Positions 8,087-17,335 of a stretch of DNA of 56,990 nt are shown piece after piece. The position numbers were made by a program, and so were the translations under genes. The stretch's first letter is position 1, and the number at the start of each line of letters is the position of its first letter. The notes beneath the pieces were generated by a model, which had not been told where the DNA came from, did no database searches, and worked only from the letters and a program-made list of their open reading frames with translations. This stretch comes from Bacteroidales bacterium (GTDB taxonomy: Bacteria; Bacteroidota; Bacteroidia; Bacteroidales; JAADJA01). The DNA lies in NCBI GenBank assembly GCA_030596605.1, contig JAUVJI010000008.1, positions 1-56,990 on the forward strand, given 5' to 3'.

Positions 8087-9400
8087 ATGATACGAATTTT
8101 TTCAATTCTCTCCATTATTCTGTTAGTTGTTAGTGGCCAATCTCAAGAACCACTTACATTAGATGGGGCGATTATTAAAGGATTGGAGAATAACTTTCAA
8201 ATCCGAATTGCAAAAGAACAATATAGCATATCCGAGTTAAACAATAAATGGGGTACGGTTGGCAGGTTTCCATCCATAAATTTAGGCGCATCCAGCATTA
8301 ACCGTTATGATAATACACCAGCATTTGATTCTACCTCGTTTGAATTTGACAGATCAGGCCAGTATTCAAATTCACTTTCCCCTTACCTGAATTTGCAATG
8401 GCTGCTATTTGATGGCCTCTCTGTAACTATGAATAAGCGAAAACTTGACCTGCTTGAAAACTATTCTTTGGGATATTCAACCATTGTCGTAGAAAATACC
8501 ATACAGTCCATTATCCTTGGCTACTACCTTGCTTTACTGGAAGAAGAACGATTAAAAGTCCTGGAATCGGTGAAGGGATTATCCGGCGACCGGTACAATT
8601 ATGAGATGTTGCGAAAGGATATTGGGAGTTCAGTGACCTTTGATGTGTTACAGGCCAAAAATTCGTACTATAGTGATTCAACAAATTATTTATTGCAACA
8701 GTTAAGGGTTAAAAATGCATTTCTTCGATTGAATCTTTTATTAGGTGAACCACCGGAAGTACAATTTGCTCTTGTTGATAGCTTTCAGGTGGAATTGCAA
8801 TATTACGAGTTGAACGACCTGAAGAATAAAATGCTGGCAAATAACAGAACCTTACTTAACCAGTATGTTAATCAGGAAATTTTAAAGAAAGATGTAAACA
8901 TTGCAAAAAGTGACAGATGGCCAACACTTTCAATGAATGCCGGAGCTGATCTCTCGCAGGGTTGGTACGACTGGGAAAAGCATGATAAGAACACCTATCT
9001 GTTTGATTATTATGCCAACTTCACATTGAGTTTTAACCTGTTTAATGGAGGTAATACAAAACGTGCCATCCAAAGTGCAAAGATCACTGAAAAAATAGGG
9101 GAGATAGAAATAACCCAGGCGACACAAACCCTGAATAATCTTCTTGTAAACCAGTTTGATCTTTATAGTATCAGGAGACAATTACTCGAAGTGGCGCAGG
9201 TCAACATGGAAAGCGCTGAACTGAATATGCAAATTGCAACCGAAAAGTACCGTAACGGAACAATTAACTCCTTTAATTTTCGTGATGTTCAGTTGATCTT
9301 TTTGAATGCCTCTTCAAACAAATTGAATGCTGTTTATGATTTGATCGATAGCCAGGTGGAATTGTTAAGGTTGACGGGGGGGATTATTACGGAAAGGTAA
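8087..9400 (+). CDS. TolC-family outer-membrane channel protein
   Basis: This 437-residue protein starts with a signal peptide (IRIFSILSIILLVVSGQSQ). Two repeats of the outer-membrane efflux protein fold follow, each beginning with long amphipathic helices (LTLDGAIIKGLENNFQIRIA; later ESAELNMQIATEKYRNGTIN). It is the outer-membrane exit duct for the RND pump encoded upstream, and the third component in order. The ATG at 8087 immediately precedes the signal peptide. A strong hairpin terminator follows at 9424, closing the operon. No catalytic residues are expected in this family. Confidence 0.92.
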   Translation: MIRIFSILSIILLVVSGQSQEPLTLDGAIIKGLENNFQIRIAKEQYSISELNNKWGTVGRFPSINLGASSINRYDNTPAFDSTSFEFDRSGQYSNSLSPYLNLQWLLFDGLSVTMNKRKLDLLENYSLGYSTIVVENTIQSIILGYYLALLEEERLKVLESVKGLSGDRYNYEMLRKDIGSSVTFDVLQAKNSYYSDSTNYLLQQLRVKNAFLRLNLLLGEPPEVQFALVDSFQVELQYYELNDLKNKMLANNRTLLNQYVNQEILKKDVNIAKSDRWPTLSMNAGADLSQGWYDWEKHDKNTYLFDYYANFTLSFNLFNGGNTKRAIQSAKITEKIGEIEITQATQTLNNLLVNQFDLYSIRRQLLEVAQVNMESAELNMQIATEKYRNGTINSFNFRDVQLIFLNASSNKLNAVYDLIDSQVELLRLTGGIITER

Positions 9401-9423
9401 AAAAGGTTAAATAAGGATTTCCA

Positions 9424-9455
9424 TTTCCAACCTTTTAAAGGTTGGAAACCCTTTT
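9424..9455. terminator. Bidirectional hairpin between convergent genes
   Basis: TTTCCAACC and GGTTGGAAA form a perfect 9-bp stem, extendable through the AT-rich loop, and are followed by CCCTTTTTG on the + strand. It separates the converging tolC-type gene and the HTH regulator. Confidence 0.75.
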
Positions 9456-9458
9456 TGA

Positions 9459-9755
9459 TTACTCATCAGGATTCAGGTAACTCGAAATTGCCCTCACATA
9501 ATTTTCAAAAGCTTCGATACCTTGTTGCGTTATGCTGCAGGTCGTTAATGGATAATTTTTCCTGAATGTTTTTTTCACATCAATGTATCCGGCCGTTTTA
9601 AGCTTACTGATCTGCACACTAATATTGCCTTTGGTTGCTTTGGTTTGCTCTAACAAAAAATTGAATTCTGCCGATTCAACATTCATCAGCAAACTCATAA
9701 TGGACAACCGGAGCTGGTTGTGCAGCAATGGATCGAGGTCTTTAAACATAGCCAT
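9459..9755 (-). CDS. Winged-helix transcriptional regulator (HTH_34 type)
   Basis: This 98-residue winged-helix protein has a MarR/ArsR-like core. The N-terminus HNQLRLSIMSLLM is the family's usual start. The recognition region follows at TKATKGNISVQISKLKTAGYI (about 45-65), then a beta wing with a basic stretch (KKTFRKNYP). It probably acts as a repressor. Its start overlaps the end of the upstream membrane-protein gene by 14 bases, so the two are translationally coupled. Regulators of this small type are commonly paired with a multi-spanning membrane protein. A perfect palindrome in the operon's promoter (10411-10425) is the obvious candidate operator. The ligand is unknown. Confidence 0.85.
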   Translation of the reverse strand: MAMFKDLDPLLHNQLRLSIMSLLMNVESAEFNFLLEQTKATKGNISVQISKLKTAGYIDVKKTFRKNYPLTTCSITQQGIEAFENYVRAISSYLNPDE

Positions 9756-10332
9756 TGGTTTTTGCCCTTGATTTAAGCATGTAACCCGGAATTAAATATG
9801 CTACAATTATTGAAACCGAAACCAGTGGCAATGAATACACAGGCGGCAGGAATAAACCAACAACAGCCATAATCCAGCTAAATACACCTCCAAAGATCAA
9901 AGGTTTAAATTTCATCATACTTCCCGAGATATATGTCCCTAATCCGTATAAAGCTATGATAAGCACATTGGCCATATTCCAGGATATCCTGCCGGCACCG
10001 GCTGCAATTAGAATAATAAACAAGGTTATGGTAAATGCCAGCCAAAGGGATAAAATGGCTGTATCGAAAAATGTTTTCACTTTTGCTTTTTTACCTAACC
10101 TGTACCCTGCAATTCCTGATGCTATACCACCACCCATCATCATTACCGGCCAGGGCAGCCAGGCATATTCAAATCCAATGTTCATCAGGATAAACTGAGC
10201 CAAACTGGCAATTAATACCAACCAGCCCCACAGAAGATAAAAAAAGCCATTGTCCCTGAATTTCGCTTTGGAGTTCTCTATCATTTCCTGAATCACCTGT
10301 AAACTTTGCTGTTCTGTAAATTTTGTTTCCAT
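9742..10332 (-). CDS. Multi-pass membrane protein paired with HTH regulator
   Basis: This 196-residue protein has a short cytoplasmic N-terminal helix (QQSLQVIQEMIENSKAKF) followed by six predicted membrane segments arranged in pairs (for example LLWGWLVLIASLAQFILM and ISWNMANVLIIALYGLG). It has no catalytic motif I recognise. It is the first gene of a two-gene operon and its end overlaps the downstream regulator, which suggests that the regulator and membrane protein act together, perhaps as sensor and effector, or that the regulator controls membrane-protein dosage. The function is unknown. Confidence 0.8.
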   Translation of the reverse strand: METKFTEQQSLQVIQEMIENSKAKFRDNGFFYLLWGWLVLIASLAQFILMNIGFEYAWLPWPVMMMGGGIASGIAGYRLGKKAKVKTFFDTAILSLWLAFTITLFIILIAAGAGRISWNMANVLIIALYGLGTYISGSMMKFKPLIFGGVFSWIMAVVGLFLPPVYSLPLVSVSIIVAYLIPGYMLKSRAKTNGYV

Positions 10333-10397
10333 AGTATTATTTTTTTGTTGATATAGTTTGTTTCTTTTCCTTTTAGCAATTTTATAATTTCAGTTTG

Positions 10398-10428
10398 CAA
10401 ATATAAACCAGTTTATTTTATAAACCAA
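10398..10428 (-). promoter_or_regulatory. Promoter with embedded palindromic operator for the membrane protein/HTH operon
   Basis: On the minus strand TTG (10426-10428) and TATATTTG (10398-10405) are separated by 20 bases, an ideal Bacteroidota promoter. The perfect inverted repeat GTTTATTTTATAAAC (10411-10425) fills the spacer, so a bound regulator would block RNA polymerase. The predicted transcript starts about 60 bases before the first gene. Confidence 0.75.
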
Positions 10429-10497
10429 ATAAATTTTAAATTATTTTTACTTTTTCGTTCTAAATCGTTGAAAAATAATTGATAGGGTCGAGGAAAC

Positions 10498-11187
10498 TTA
10501 AAGAATGCTTTTTATTTCCTCAAACTGTTTTATCTCATAAGTCACTTCACCGTTGTGCGGTAAATTATCATAATTGCAATAAACACCATCCATCCCAACC
10601 GCTAAAGCACCTAGAATATCAACTTCCAGATCATCCCCGATCATCAGGCTTTCTTCCGCTTTGGCTCCAGCCTTTTTAAAGGCGTATTCAAAAATCCTTC
10701 TTTTGGGTTTTTTTGATTTTGCCTCTTCCGAGGTTGTTACTGTAGTAAAATACTTATTCAGATCATTGGCTTCAAGTTTGGAAACCTGAACCTCTTCGAA
10801 TCCATTGGTAATGATGTGGAGAGTATATTTTGGTTTAAGATATTCAAGAACTTCAATCACATTGGGGAATAGGGCTTTTTTAAGCGGACTGTTGATTAAA
10901 TAATCGCTGGCAAACCTTCCGGCAAAAGCCCGGTCGTTAATACCAAATTCTTTTAAAGTAATATCAAAGCGCTGAACATTCAGGAATTTCTTGGTTATCC
11001 TGCCCTCCCTGTACCGCTCCCACAATTCAACATTATTTTTTTTATACAATTCAAAAAACTGCTTAAATGGAACTCCCCGTTCATGTAATCCGAATTTATC
11101 AAAAAGCTCAAGAAAAGTATCATGCGTACTTTTATCAAAATCATAAATAGTCCGGTCGAGATCGATGAAAATGTGTTTGTAATTCAT
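10498..11187 (-). CDS. HAD-family phosphatase, YjjG-like nucleotidase
   Basis: This 229-residue protein has all four haloacid dehalogenase motifs: motif I FIDLDRTIYDFD (nucleophile in the first Asp), motif II IITNG, motif III Lys in KKPKRRIFEYAF, and motif IV MIGDDLEVDILGA. The helical C1 cap between motifs I and II fits the YjjG pyrimidine 5'-nucleotidase subfamily, which removes phosphate from nucleoside monophosphates, including non-canonical ones. The frame is open upstream, but the start is ATG 11187, where MNYKHIFIDLD begins at the expected distance. It is a single gene without operon partners. The specific substrate is inferred from the subfamily only. Confidence 0.88.
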   Translation of the reverse strand: MNYKHIFIDLDRTIYDFDKSTHDTFLELFDKFGLHERGVPFKQFFELYKKNNVELWERYREGRITKKFLNVQRFDITLKEFGINDRAFAGRFASDYLINSPLKKALFPNVIEVLEYLKPKYTLHIITNGFEEVQVSKLEANDLNKYFTTVTTSEEAKSKKPKRRIFEYAFKKAGAKAEESLMIGDDLEVDILGALAVGMDGVYCNYDNLPHNGEVTYEIKQFEEIKSIL

Positions 11188-11376
11188 GGAGTTTGATTTG
11201 CAATGCAAAAATACAAAAGTCAGAACAAATGGGTGCACAAAGTGAAATGACCATTTAAAACACACCAAGTCGAGGATGGGTTTAAGAGAAGGAGGCTTGG
11301 TTTGTTGAAGGAGAAGCATCCCTGACTGGGCAAGACCCCTGCACACTTACCTTCTTCGACTTGCCAAGTCTTCCTT

Positions 11377-14300
11377 TTATTTTACCAGTGAGATTTTTTT
11401 AGTTATTGTATTCCCTTGTGATTTTACTTCAAGATAATAAATTCCATCTGGATAACCAGAAAAATCAATTGTGACCTTATTGTCTGACAAATATTCAATT
11501 CGAATCTTATTTAATAGTTTTCCCTGTATATCAAAAACCTTGATTTTATCAATTGACTGGTTTTGAGCGGTAACATCAATCAATCCTGTTGTTGGATTGG
11601 GATAAATCAAAAAGGCTTTATCTATTTCATTTTTTTTTACATTAGTAGTGGTTGAAATTTCTACCTCGAAGGGAATGTCAGTTGGCAGGGATTGTGTTTT
11701 TACATGCACTATTCCCAATCGATCATCCGGATCATAAAACCAGCCATCCGGTGCATTTTCCAATTCTTCTAAAGATGTATATTCTTCCAAAGCATCCTGA
11801 TCAAGCAACACACCATCAGGATATGAATGTATATGAACTTCAAAACGATTCAACCGTTCTTCCGGCTTTCCTTCAAACTCGCCCTCACTTACACCAACCG
11901 AAATGGTCACAACACCAGAATTGCCAAACAAAGGGCCTTCCGATTCAATCAATGTTTTGGCAAATGCTCCTGTCCTGTGTTCACGGCTTATCCCATCATC
12001 TTCATACAACTCAAAAGATGAATATCCATGAGGATAAACATCAAAAGTAATCGGGTCTTTTGGAAATTGATTGTCGTATAGCATTTCAGGATACATTGGG
12101 ATGATAGCCCCAGCTTTGATAAATACTGGGCAAATCGAAAGATCTACGGGATAATCATTTAAAAAAGTTGCTCCATCATACACTGCTCCATCCCAGTAAT
12201 CAATCCATTTGTCCTCAGGGAAATAGATGCTGTCTCTTTCATATGCCGGTTGATAAACCGGGGCAACAAGCATCCATTCACCACTCATAAACTGGTATTG
12301 GGTAGTCTTATCCCAGGTAACCGGATCATCAGGATATTCAAGGATCATCCCACGTACAACCGGAACACCCGTTTCGAAAGATTTATTGCAATAGGTGTAC
12401 ATATAAGGTGTTAACCTCATTTTTAATTTTAAATAATCGCGATTGATATCCATTACGGTAGTTCCATAATTCCATGGATGTTTGTCATTGGCTGCCCAAC
12501 CTGACATGGCATAAGTAACAGGGATGAAAGCTTTCCATTGCAAATCCCGGGCATAGGTTGTTCCGCTACCACCAAATATTCCATCTAAATCGGATGAAGC
12601 TAAATTATAACCGGAAAGTCCGGAACCTATAAAAGTAGGAATATGAAATCGAATATATTCAAAATCACCTGATTGATCTCCTGACCAAACTACAGAATAA
12701 CGCTGTGTGCCTGCCCAGCCACAAACCGACCAGACATAACCACGCTCATCACAGTTCTCTTCAATTCCCTGGTAAGCAGCTTTGCAGGCGTTCAATGCAT
12801 TTAAATATCCTGCTCCTACCCAGGCCACATCTAACTTACAAGCTCGTGTACCAGCTGTTCCAACTTCCCAGGCAATCTGAGCTACCCCGTTTTCGGTCCA
12901 TAATCCAGTCCAGAACCCACGATCATGAAGTTCCTGAACGACATACTCCAATTGTGTATATCCACATCCATAACCATCATTGGGCAAAATCCATCCCCCC
13001 GGCAAATCATAGTCACGGTATTTGTCAGCTACCAGTTCAATTACATCGGGTGTTGTCTGGCCACTGGTATTATAGCAATCGGCATCACCAAGTTCAAGTC
13101 CCCAGCGAGGCGGAAGAATTGGACGACCGGTTAATTCTGTATATCCATCCAGGATTTCTTTTAAAGAAGGTCCATAAAAATAAAAACAATCAAACCTGTT
13201 TTCCTGGTGCGAAACTCCTGTAATATCCCTATAATCATATTCTCCTTTGGCAAAAGTATTCCTGAACGCACCATAGCCATATGTGCTCATATAGAACGGA
13301 ACGGGATTAGGCACCGCCCCATCATCCCAGTTTTGGATTTCTTTGGAGATTTTTATTTTGTTTCCTTTATGTGAAAAATATCCATTCTGCATTCCTCCAC
13401 CATAAAAATATTCATCATCATGCGGTTCCAAATATTGAAATGTTCTTATACCATAATCCAGTCCCTGGTATTCACTCCAGATCAATGTTTCATTATCGCT
13501 TTCATAAAGTGAAAATTTCAGTGGATTTTTATATGCCCTCAGTTTGAGCATATTGGTTGAAATCAGGTAATAGTCTCCTTCATCCGACCAGTTGATGTCA
13601 ATTAATTGAAAATCATAACTTACTATAATATGATCACCGGCAGGATTGTAAAAACTTCCGTTTGGTGCCAGCCAGATGCGGAACATGTCATTTTTGTAAA
13701 ATATTACCCTGATTTTTGAACTACCACAAGTGATTTCAACCGTATTGGTATCAACCTCAAAATTGGATACATCGCCAATAACATTTGAATTACTCACCAG
13801 TGTTTTGGTAAGCGTATCATTGTTCATATTTTCATCATTTGGAAGTGAGGTGTAAAACTGAAAATTATAAGATCCTGAGGTGTTCATGTTAATGGGTGAA
13901 AATTCTATATCCATGGTTTGATTGGATAAGAATGGAGTTGTTCCCGCCGGAATAGTGATCATTTCCTGAAAAAAGCCACCAAGAGAATAAGCAACATCAA
14001 AATCTTCGGTAATATCTTCATATCCGAAATTTTTAACTCTCACAATAATTGGTTCGGCCCAGGAATAATTATCGGGAGTGGTTTCTGGCGCCACCAGTTT
14101 GGAAATCCCTGCATCATGATCTGTATCAATGTAATATACAGCTCCATATATGGTTCCATGCAATGTTCCTTTGGAATCATAGCACGTATTACCAGAGCCT
14201 TCATCAAATTTATAATAGTTCAATAAATTATTATAATTGGGATGATCAGGCTCAACCGGTTGATTGGCATATTGTTCTATTACAGTTGCATCTAAAACCA

Positions 14301-14784
14301 TATCCCACCAGCGTAATTCATCAATCTTGGCTTTCAAAGATGCATCCTCGGCGCCTTTACTGATCCATTTCCTGGGAAGACTTATAGATGCATTGATTGT
14401 ACTATGGAAAATACCATTCACATATAACTTGGTTTGACTACCACTGTTGGTCATCGCCAGATGTACCCATTCCCCGATTGGCATCGTATAATTAAATGTC
14501 CAGTCGGCAACACCTCCTTCGGTAAAGCCTACTTTGGTGCCCCACCATTGTTCAATACGGACGCCACTGATACTATTGGGACCAGTAAGCAAATGCTGGT
14601 AATTGTCGGTTTCACCCTTATTAACCATGACCTCCAAACTCCAGGGTGGTACTACATCCGATCCGTTTAATACCACATGGTCCTGCTCACCGTTGAAGTC
14701 GAGAGAATATTGTGCATAGCCTAATAATGATATCGAAAAAAACCAGATGCCAATTAATAGTGGTTTGAAATATTTTTTATTCAT
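11377..14784 (-). CDS. T9SS-exported glycoside hydrolase family 31 enzyme with LamG domain
   Basis: This 1135-residue multidomain enzyme starts with a signal peptide (about 1-24). A LamG/concanavalin-like domain (about 27-200) and a CARDB-like beta domain (about 225-330) follow. Next come the GH31 N-terminal beta domain and TIM barrel (about 335-880), a beta-sandwich region, and a type A T9SS sorting domain (about 1055-1135; YPNPTTGLIDV). The expected GH31 nucleophile is Asp652 in KLDVAWVGAGY and the acid/base is Asp703 in WSGDQSGDF. The DVAWVGAGY form resembles the alpha-glucosyl/isomaltosyl-transferase branch more than typical alpha-glucosidases, but that is a memory-based impression. It is predicted to reach the cell surface or medium and act on alpha-glucans. 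No starch-utilisation (Sus) transporters are adjacent. Confidence 0.88.
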   Translation of the reverse strand: MNKKYFKPLLIGIWFFSISLLGYAQYSLDFNGEQDHVVLNGSDVVPPWSLEVMVNKGETDNYQHLLTGPNSISGVRIEQWWGTKVGFTEGGVADWTFNYTMPIGEWVHLAMTNSGSQTKLYVNGIFHSTINASISLPRKWISKGAEDASLKAKIDELRWWDMVLDATVIEQYANQPVEPDHPNYNNLLNYYKFDEGSGNTCYDSKGTLHGTIYGAVYYIDTDHDAGISKLVAPETTPDNYSWAEPIIVRVKNFGYEDITEDFDVAYSLGGFFQEMITIPAGTTPFLSNQTMDIEFSPINMNTSGSYNFQFYTSLPNDENMNNDTLTKTLVSNSNVIGDVSNFEVDTNTVEITCGSSKIRVIFYKNDMFRIWLAPNGSFYNPAGDHIIVSYDFQLIDINWSDEGDYYLISTNMLKLRAYKNPLKFSLYESDNETLIWSEYQGLDYGIRTFQYLEPHDDEYFYGGGMQNGYFSHKGNKIKISKEIQNWDDGAVPNPVPFYMSTYGYGAFRNTFAKGEYDYRDITGVSHQENRFDCFYFYGPSLKEILDGYTELTGRPILPPRWGLELGDADCYNTSGQTTPDVIELVADKYRDYDLPGGWILPNDGYGCGYTQLEYVVQELHDRGFWTGLWTENGVAQIAWEVGTAGTRACKLDVAWVGAGYLNALNACKAAYQGIEENCDERGYVWSVCGWAGTQRYSVVWSGDQSGDFEYIRFHIPTFIGSGLSGYNLASSDLDGIFGGSGTTYARDLQWKAFIPVTYAMSGWAANDKHPWNYGTTVMDINRDYLKLKMRLTPYMYTYCNKSFETGVPVVRGMILEYPDDPVTWDKTTQYQFMSGEWMLVAPVYQPAYERDSIYFPEDKWIDYWDGAVYDGATFLNDYPVDLSICPVFIKAGAIIPMYPEMLYDNQFPKDPITFDVYPHGYSSFELYEDDGISREHRTGAFAKTLIESEGPLFGNSGVVTISVGVSEGEFEGKPEERLNRFEVHIHSYPDGVLLDQDALEEYTSLEELENAPDGWFYDPDDRLGIVHVKTQSLPTDIPFEVEISTTTNVKKNEIDKAFLIYPNPTTGLIDVTAQNQSIDKIKVFDIQGKLLNKIRIEYLSDNKVTIDFSGYPDGIYYLEVKSQGNTITKKISLVK

Positions 14785-14885
14785 GGACCTAAATGTTTTA
14801 ATTAAGTTATAAAATTACAAAATTATAAACATTGATCCTCATCGAGAAAATTAGGTCACAATAAAAAAATCAAGTTAGAAATGAT

Positions 14886-14940
14886 TTGACCCACATGCGT
14901 CAATCAATATCACATTGATTCGATGAAATATGTACTTTTG
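14886..14940 (+). promoter_or_regulatory. Two overlapping palindromes and a -7 element upstream of the Fe-S protein
   Basis: TTGAC-N8-GTCAA (14886-14903) overlaps AATCAAT-N5-ATTGATT (14902-14920). TACTTTTG (14933-14940) fits the -7 consensus; the nearest TTG (14915-14917) is slightly too close, at 15 bases. The palindromes are candidate binding sites for one or two dimeric regulators. Confidence 0.55.
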
Positions 14941-14998
14941 TTCAAAGGTCCATAGGACTCCTACGGAGACTCCTAGGGAGAATCTTCATAAAAAAGTT

Positions 14999-16342
14999 AT
15001 GGCTATTATTTTGATCTCTTTCTCAGTTTTGATATTTGTGATACTTAGCATTGCAGCTATTATTTCGATAATTGAAAAAGAAAGGCAGGCAGCAAAACGA
15101 ATTTTTATTTTCTCATTTTTCATACCTCTTCCATACCTTTTAACAGGAATAATAAATTTCAATTATCAATTTGACACAGGGATAATTTTATTAGGTTTAA
15201 CGGTGGTATTCATTGTTATTTTTATAATTCCGTTGGGTCGAAATAGAAAATACCAACAAACGATTCCTCTTAAACGAATTGATGAACGGGATACCATGTT
15301 TTCGAGGAATGAGCTAAAATCCGGTTCTGATAATTTTAATTATTACTACAAAAAAAATCCTGACAAAAAAGCAATTGACGATGCATGGCGTAATAAAGCA
15401 GGATTGCTGAAACCGGGATCTACACAATACAATCCATTTTACTTTGCATCTGCAGATGCCAGCTTTGAAACCATTGAAGCATTAAGAGATGAGGTTGATG
15501 GAATCGTAAATCCAAATAAAACAGTTGTCCGGCCAAAAGAAATTACCTCATATATTAAAAACTGGACCAAAAAATTAGGAGCCATTGATGTTGGTATCAC
15601 CAAATTACAGGATTATCATATTTACACCACCGGAGGCAGGGCAGAGCGGTACGGGAAAAAATATACCAGGCAACATGAATTCGCCATAGCCTTTACCGTT
15701 GAAATGGATAAAGAGATGGTTGGTTCAGCTCCCAGTGGAACCATTGTTATGGAATCGGGGCAACAATATCTTGAATCAGGAAAGATTGCTATTCAGCTTG
15801 CAAAATTCATCAGAAATATTGGTTATGAGTCCCGGGCACACATTGATGGGAATTATGAAGTTGTTTGCCCGCTTGTTGCTCGTGATGCCGGTTTGGGTGA
15901 GATTGGAAGGATGGGATTATTGATGACACCAAAATTAGGTCCAAGGGTGAGGATCGCTGTTGTTAATACCAACCTTCCTCTCAATGTTGATGCACCACTT
16001 CATGATTATTCAATGATCGATTTTTGTAAAAAATGCAAAAAATGTGCTGACTCATGTCCCGGCAAAGCTATTTCATTTGAAGATATGAAAAATATTGGTG
16101 AAGTGAAACGCTGGCAGATTAACCAGGAAGCATGTTTTTCGTTGTGGTGTACCCTGGGCACTGATTGCGGAAGATGCATAAGTGTTTGCCCTTTTTCCCA
16201 CCCAAACAATTTGATGCACAACATTGTGAGATCTGGAATTAATAACTCATCCTTATTCAGAAATTTAGCTTTGATGCTTGATGACGCAATTTATGGCAGG
16301 ACTCCTCCTTCGGCGAAACCACCCTCGTGGCTTGACGTTTAG
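14999..16342 (+). CDS. Membrane-anchored reductive-dehalogenase-like 4Fe-4S protein
   Basis: The 447-residue protein has about three N-terminal membrane helices (residues 1-90). A soluble domain follows, related to the cobalamin-binding fold of reductive dehalogenases and epoxyqueuosine reductase (GLGEIGRMGLLMTPKLGPRV). Two cluster motifs follow: CKKCKKCADSCP, a classic 4Fe-4S site, and a second Cys-rich stretch (CFSLWCTLGTDCGRCISVCP). There is no TAT signal, unlike respiratory RdhA proteins, and no RdhB anchor gene nearby; the fused helices would replace it. I started at ATG 14999 because the upstream GTG/ATG frame runs through promoter sequence. It is likely a membrane redox enzyme. Whether it binds cobalamin or dehalogenates anything is unproven. 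Confidence 0.75.
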   Translation: MAIILISFSVLIFVILSIAAIISIIEKERQAAKRIFIFSFFIPLPYLLTGIINFNYQFDTGIILLGLTVVFIVIFIIPLGRNRKYQQTIPLKRIDERDTMFSRNELKSGSDNFNYYYKKNPDKKAIDDAWRNKAGLLKPGSTQYNPFYFASADASFETIEALRDEVDGIVNPNKTVVRPKEITSYIKNWTKKLGAIDVGITKLQDYHIYTTGGRAERYGKKYTRQHEFAIAFTVEMDKEMVGSAPSGTIVMESGQQYLESGKIAIQLAKFIRNIGYESRAHIDGNYEVVCPLVARDAGLGEIGRMGLLMTPKLGPRVRIAVVNTNLPLNVDAPLHDYSMIDFCKKCKKCADSCPGKAISFEDMKNIGEVKRWQINQEACFSLWCTLGTDCGRCISVCPFSHPNNLMHNIVRSGINNSSLFRNLALMLDDAIYGRTPPSAKPPSWLDV

Positions 16343-16395
16343 GCCGATTTAAATATTATTTTTAAAAATAGATTAAAAAAAAATCCTAAAAAAAC

Positions 16396-16427
16396 TTGAC
16401 AAAGGGGTATAAAATGTTGTACTATTG
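16396..16427 (+). promoter_or_regulatory. Promoter of the SPFH operon
   Basis: TTG (16396-16398), spacer of 21, then TACTATTG (16420-16427), one mismatch from TAnnTTTG. A short direct repeat (AATATCATTTT twice) follows before the start codon at 16469. Confidence 0.65.
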
Positions 16428-16468
16428 CAATATCATTTTAATATCATTTTAAATCTAAACTATAAATC

Positions 16469-17335
16469 ATGAAACAAGAAAAAGATTTTTCAGCATCATC
16501 AGGCTACCTGGCAGTATTTCTAATTTTTATCTTTTTAGTAGGTACAATACTAACTTTGATATTTATTCCTGCAATTATCATAAAAATAGTTGCAGCTGTA
16601 ATATTAATGGTAACCCTGTTTTGTCTTGGAGGGCTTGTAATCGTAAACCCGAATGAATCCAGTGTGTTGGTATTATTTGGTGCATACAAGGGAACAATAA
16701 AAGAAAATGGCTTCTGGTGGGTAAATCCATTTTTTGTCAAAAAGAAGATTTCTCTCCGTGCACGCAATCTTGACAGTGAACCCATTAAAGTCAACGATAA
16801 AATCGGGAATCCTGTTATGATAGGTGTGGTATTGGTTTGGAAAGTTGCAGATACCTATAAAGCAGCTTTTGATGTGGATGATTACGAACATTTTGTAACT
16901 ATACAAAGTGAGGCGGCAATGCGAAAATTAGCCGGCAATTATCCTTATGATAACCTGGAAGATGAAGATGCCAAAATTACCTTAAGAGGTGGCGCCGATG
17001 AAGTTAACCACATGCTGGAAGAAGAAATCCGTGAGCGGCTTGCTATAGCCGGTATCCATGTCATCGAAGCCCGCATCAACTACCTTGCTTATGCCCAGGA
17101 AATTGCCCACGCTATGCTCAAACGTCAACAGGCTACAGCTATCGTTGCAGCAAGGTTTAAAATTGTGGAAGGTGCAGTTAGCATGGTTGATATGGCTCTT
17201 GAGCAATTGTCAGATAAAAAGATCATTGAAATGGATGACGATAAAAAAGCCTCTATGGTTAGTAATTTGATGGTTGTTCTTTGTTCGGATAAGGATACTA
17301 CTCCGGTTGTGAACACGGGGACGTTGTATCAGTAA
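16469..17335 (+). CDS. SPFH/band-7 domain membrane protein
   Basis: This 288-residue protein has two N-terminal hydrophobic segments (about 14-36 and 37-58) followed by the SPFH (stomatin/prohibitin/flotillin/HflK) domain (about 58-230): VNPNESSVLVLFGAYKGT, then RARNLDSEPIKVNDKIGNPV. A short helical tail ends in a hydrophobic stretch. SPFH proteins form large oligomers on membranes and organise membrane domains or proteases; the specific role here is not known. It leads a compact operon with a small membrane protein, a ribbon-helix-helix protein and an unknown protein. A four-helix-bundle gene now sits directly after its stop codon, bounded by repeats. Confidence 0.92.
   Translation: MKQEKDFSASSGYLAVFLIFIFLVGTILTLIFIPAIIIKIVAAVILMVTLFCLGGLVIVNPNESSVLVLFGAYKGTIKENGFWWVNPFFVKKKISLRARNLDSEPIKVNDKIGNPVMIGVVLVWKVADTYKAAFDVDDYEHFVTIQSEAAMRKLAGNYPYDNLEDEDAKITLRGGADEVNHMLEEEIRERLAIAGIHVIEARINYLAYAQEIAHAMLKRQQATAIVAARFKIVEGAVSMVDMALEQLSDKKIIEMDDDKKASMVSNLMVVLCSDKDTTPVVNTGTLYQ

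Noticed and set aside
12705-13223. 172-codon forward frame opposite the GH31 gene
   Set aside because: It is antisense to a strongly conserved catalytic domain and its His/Pro-rich composition is typical of a shadow frame.
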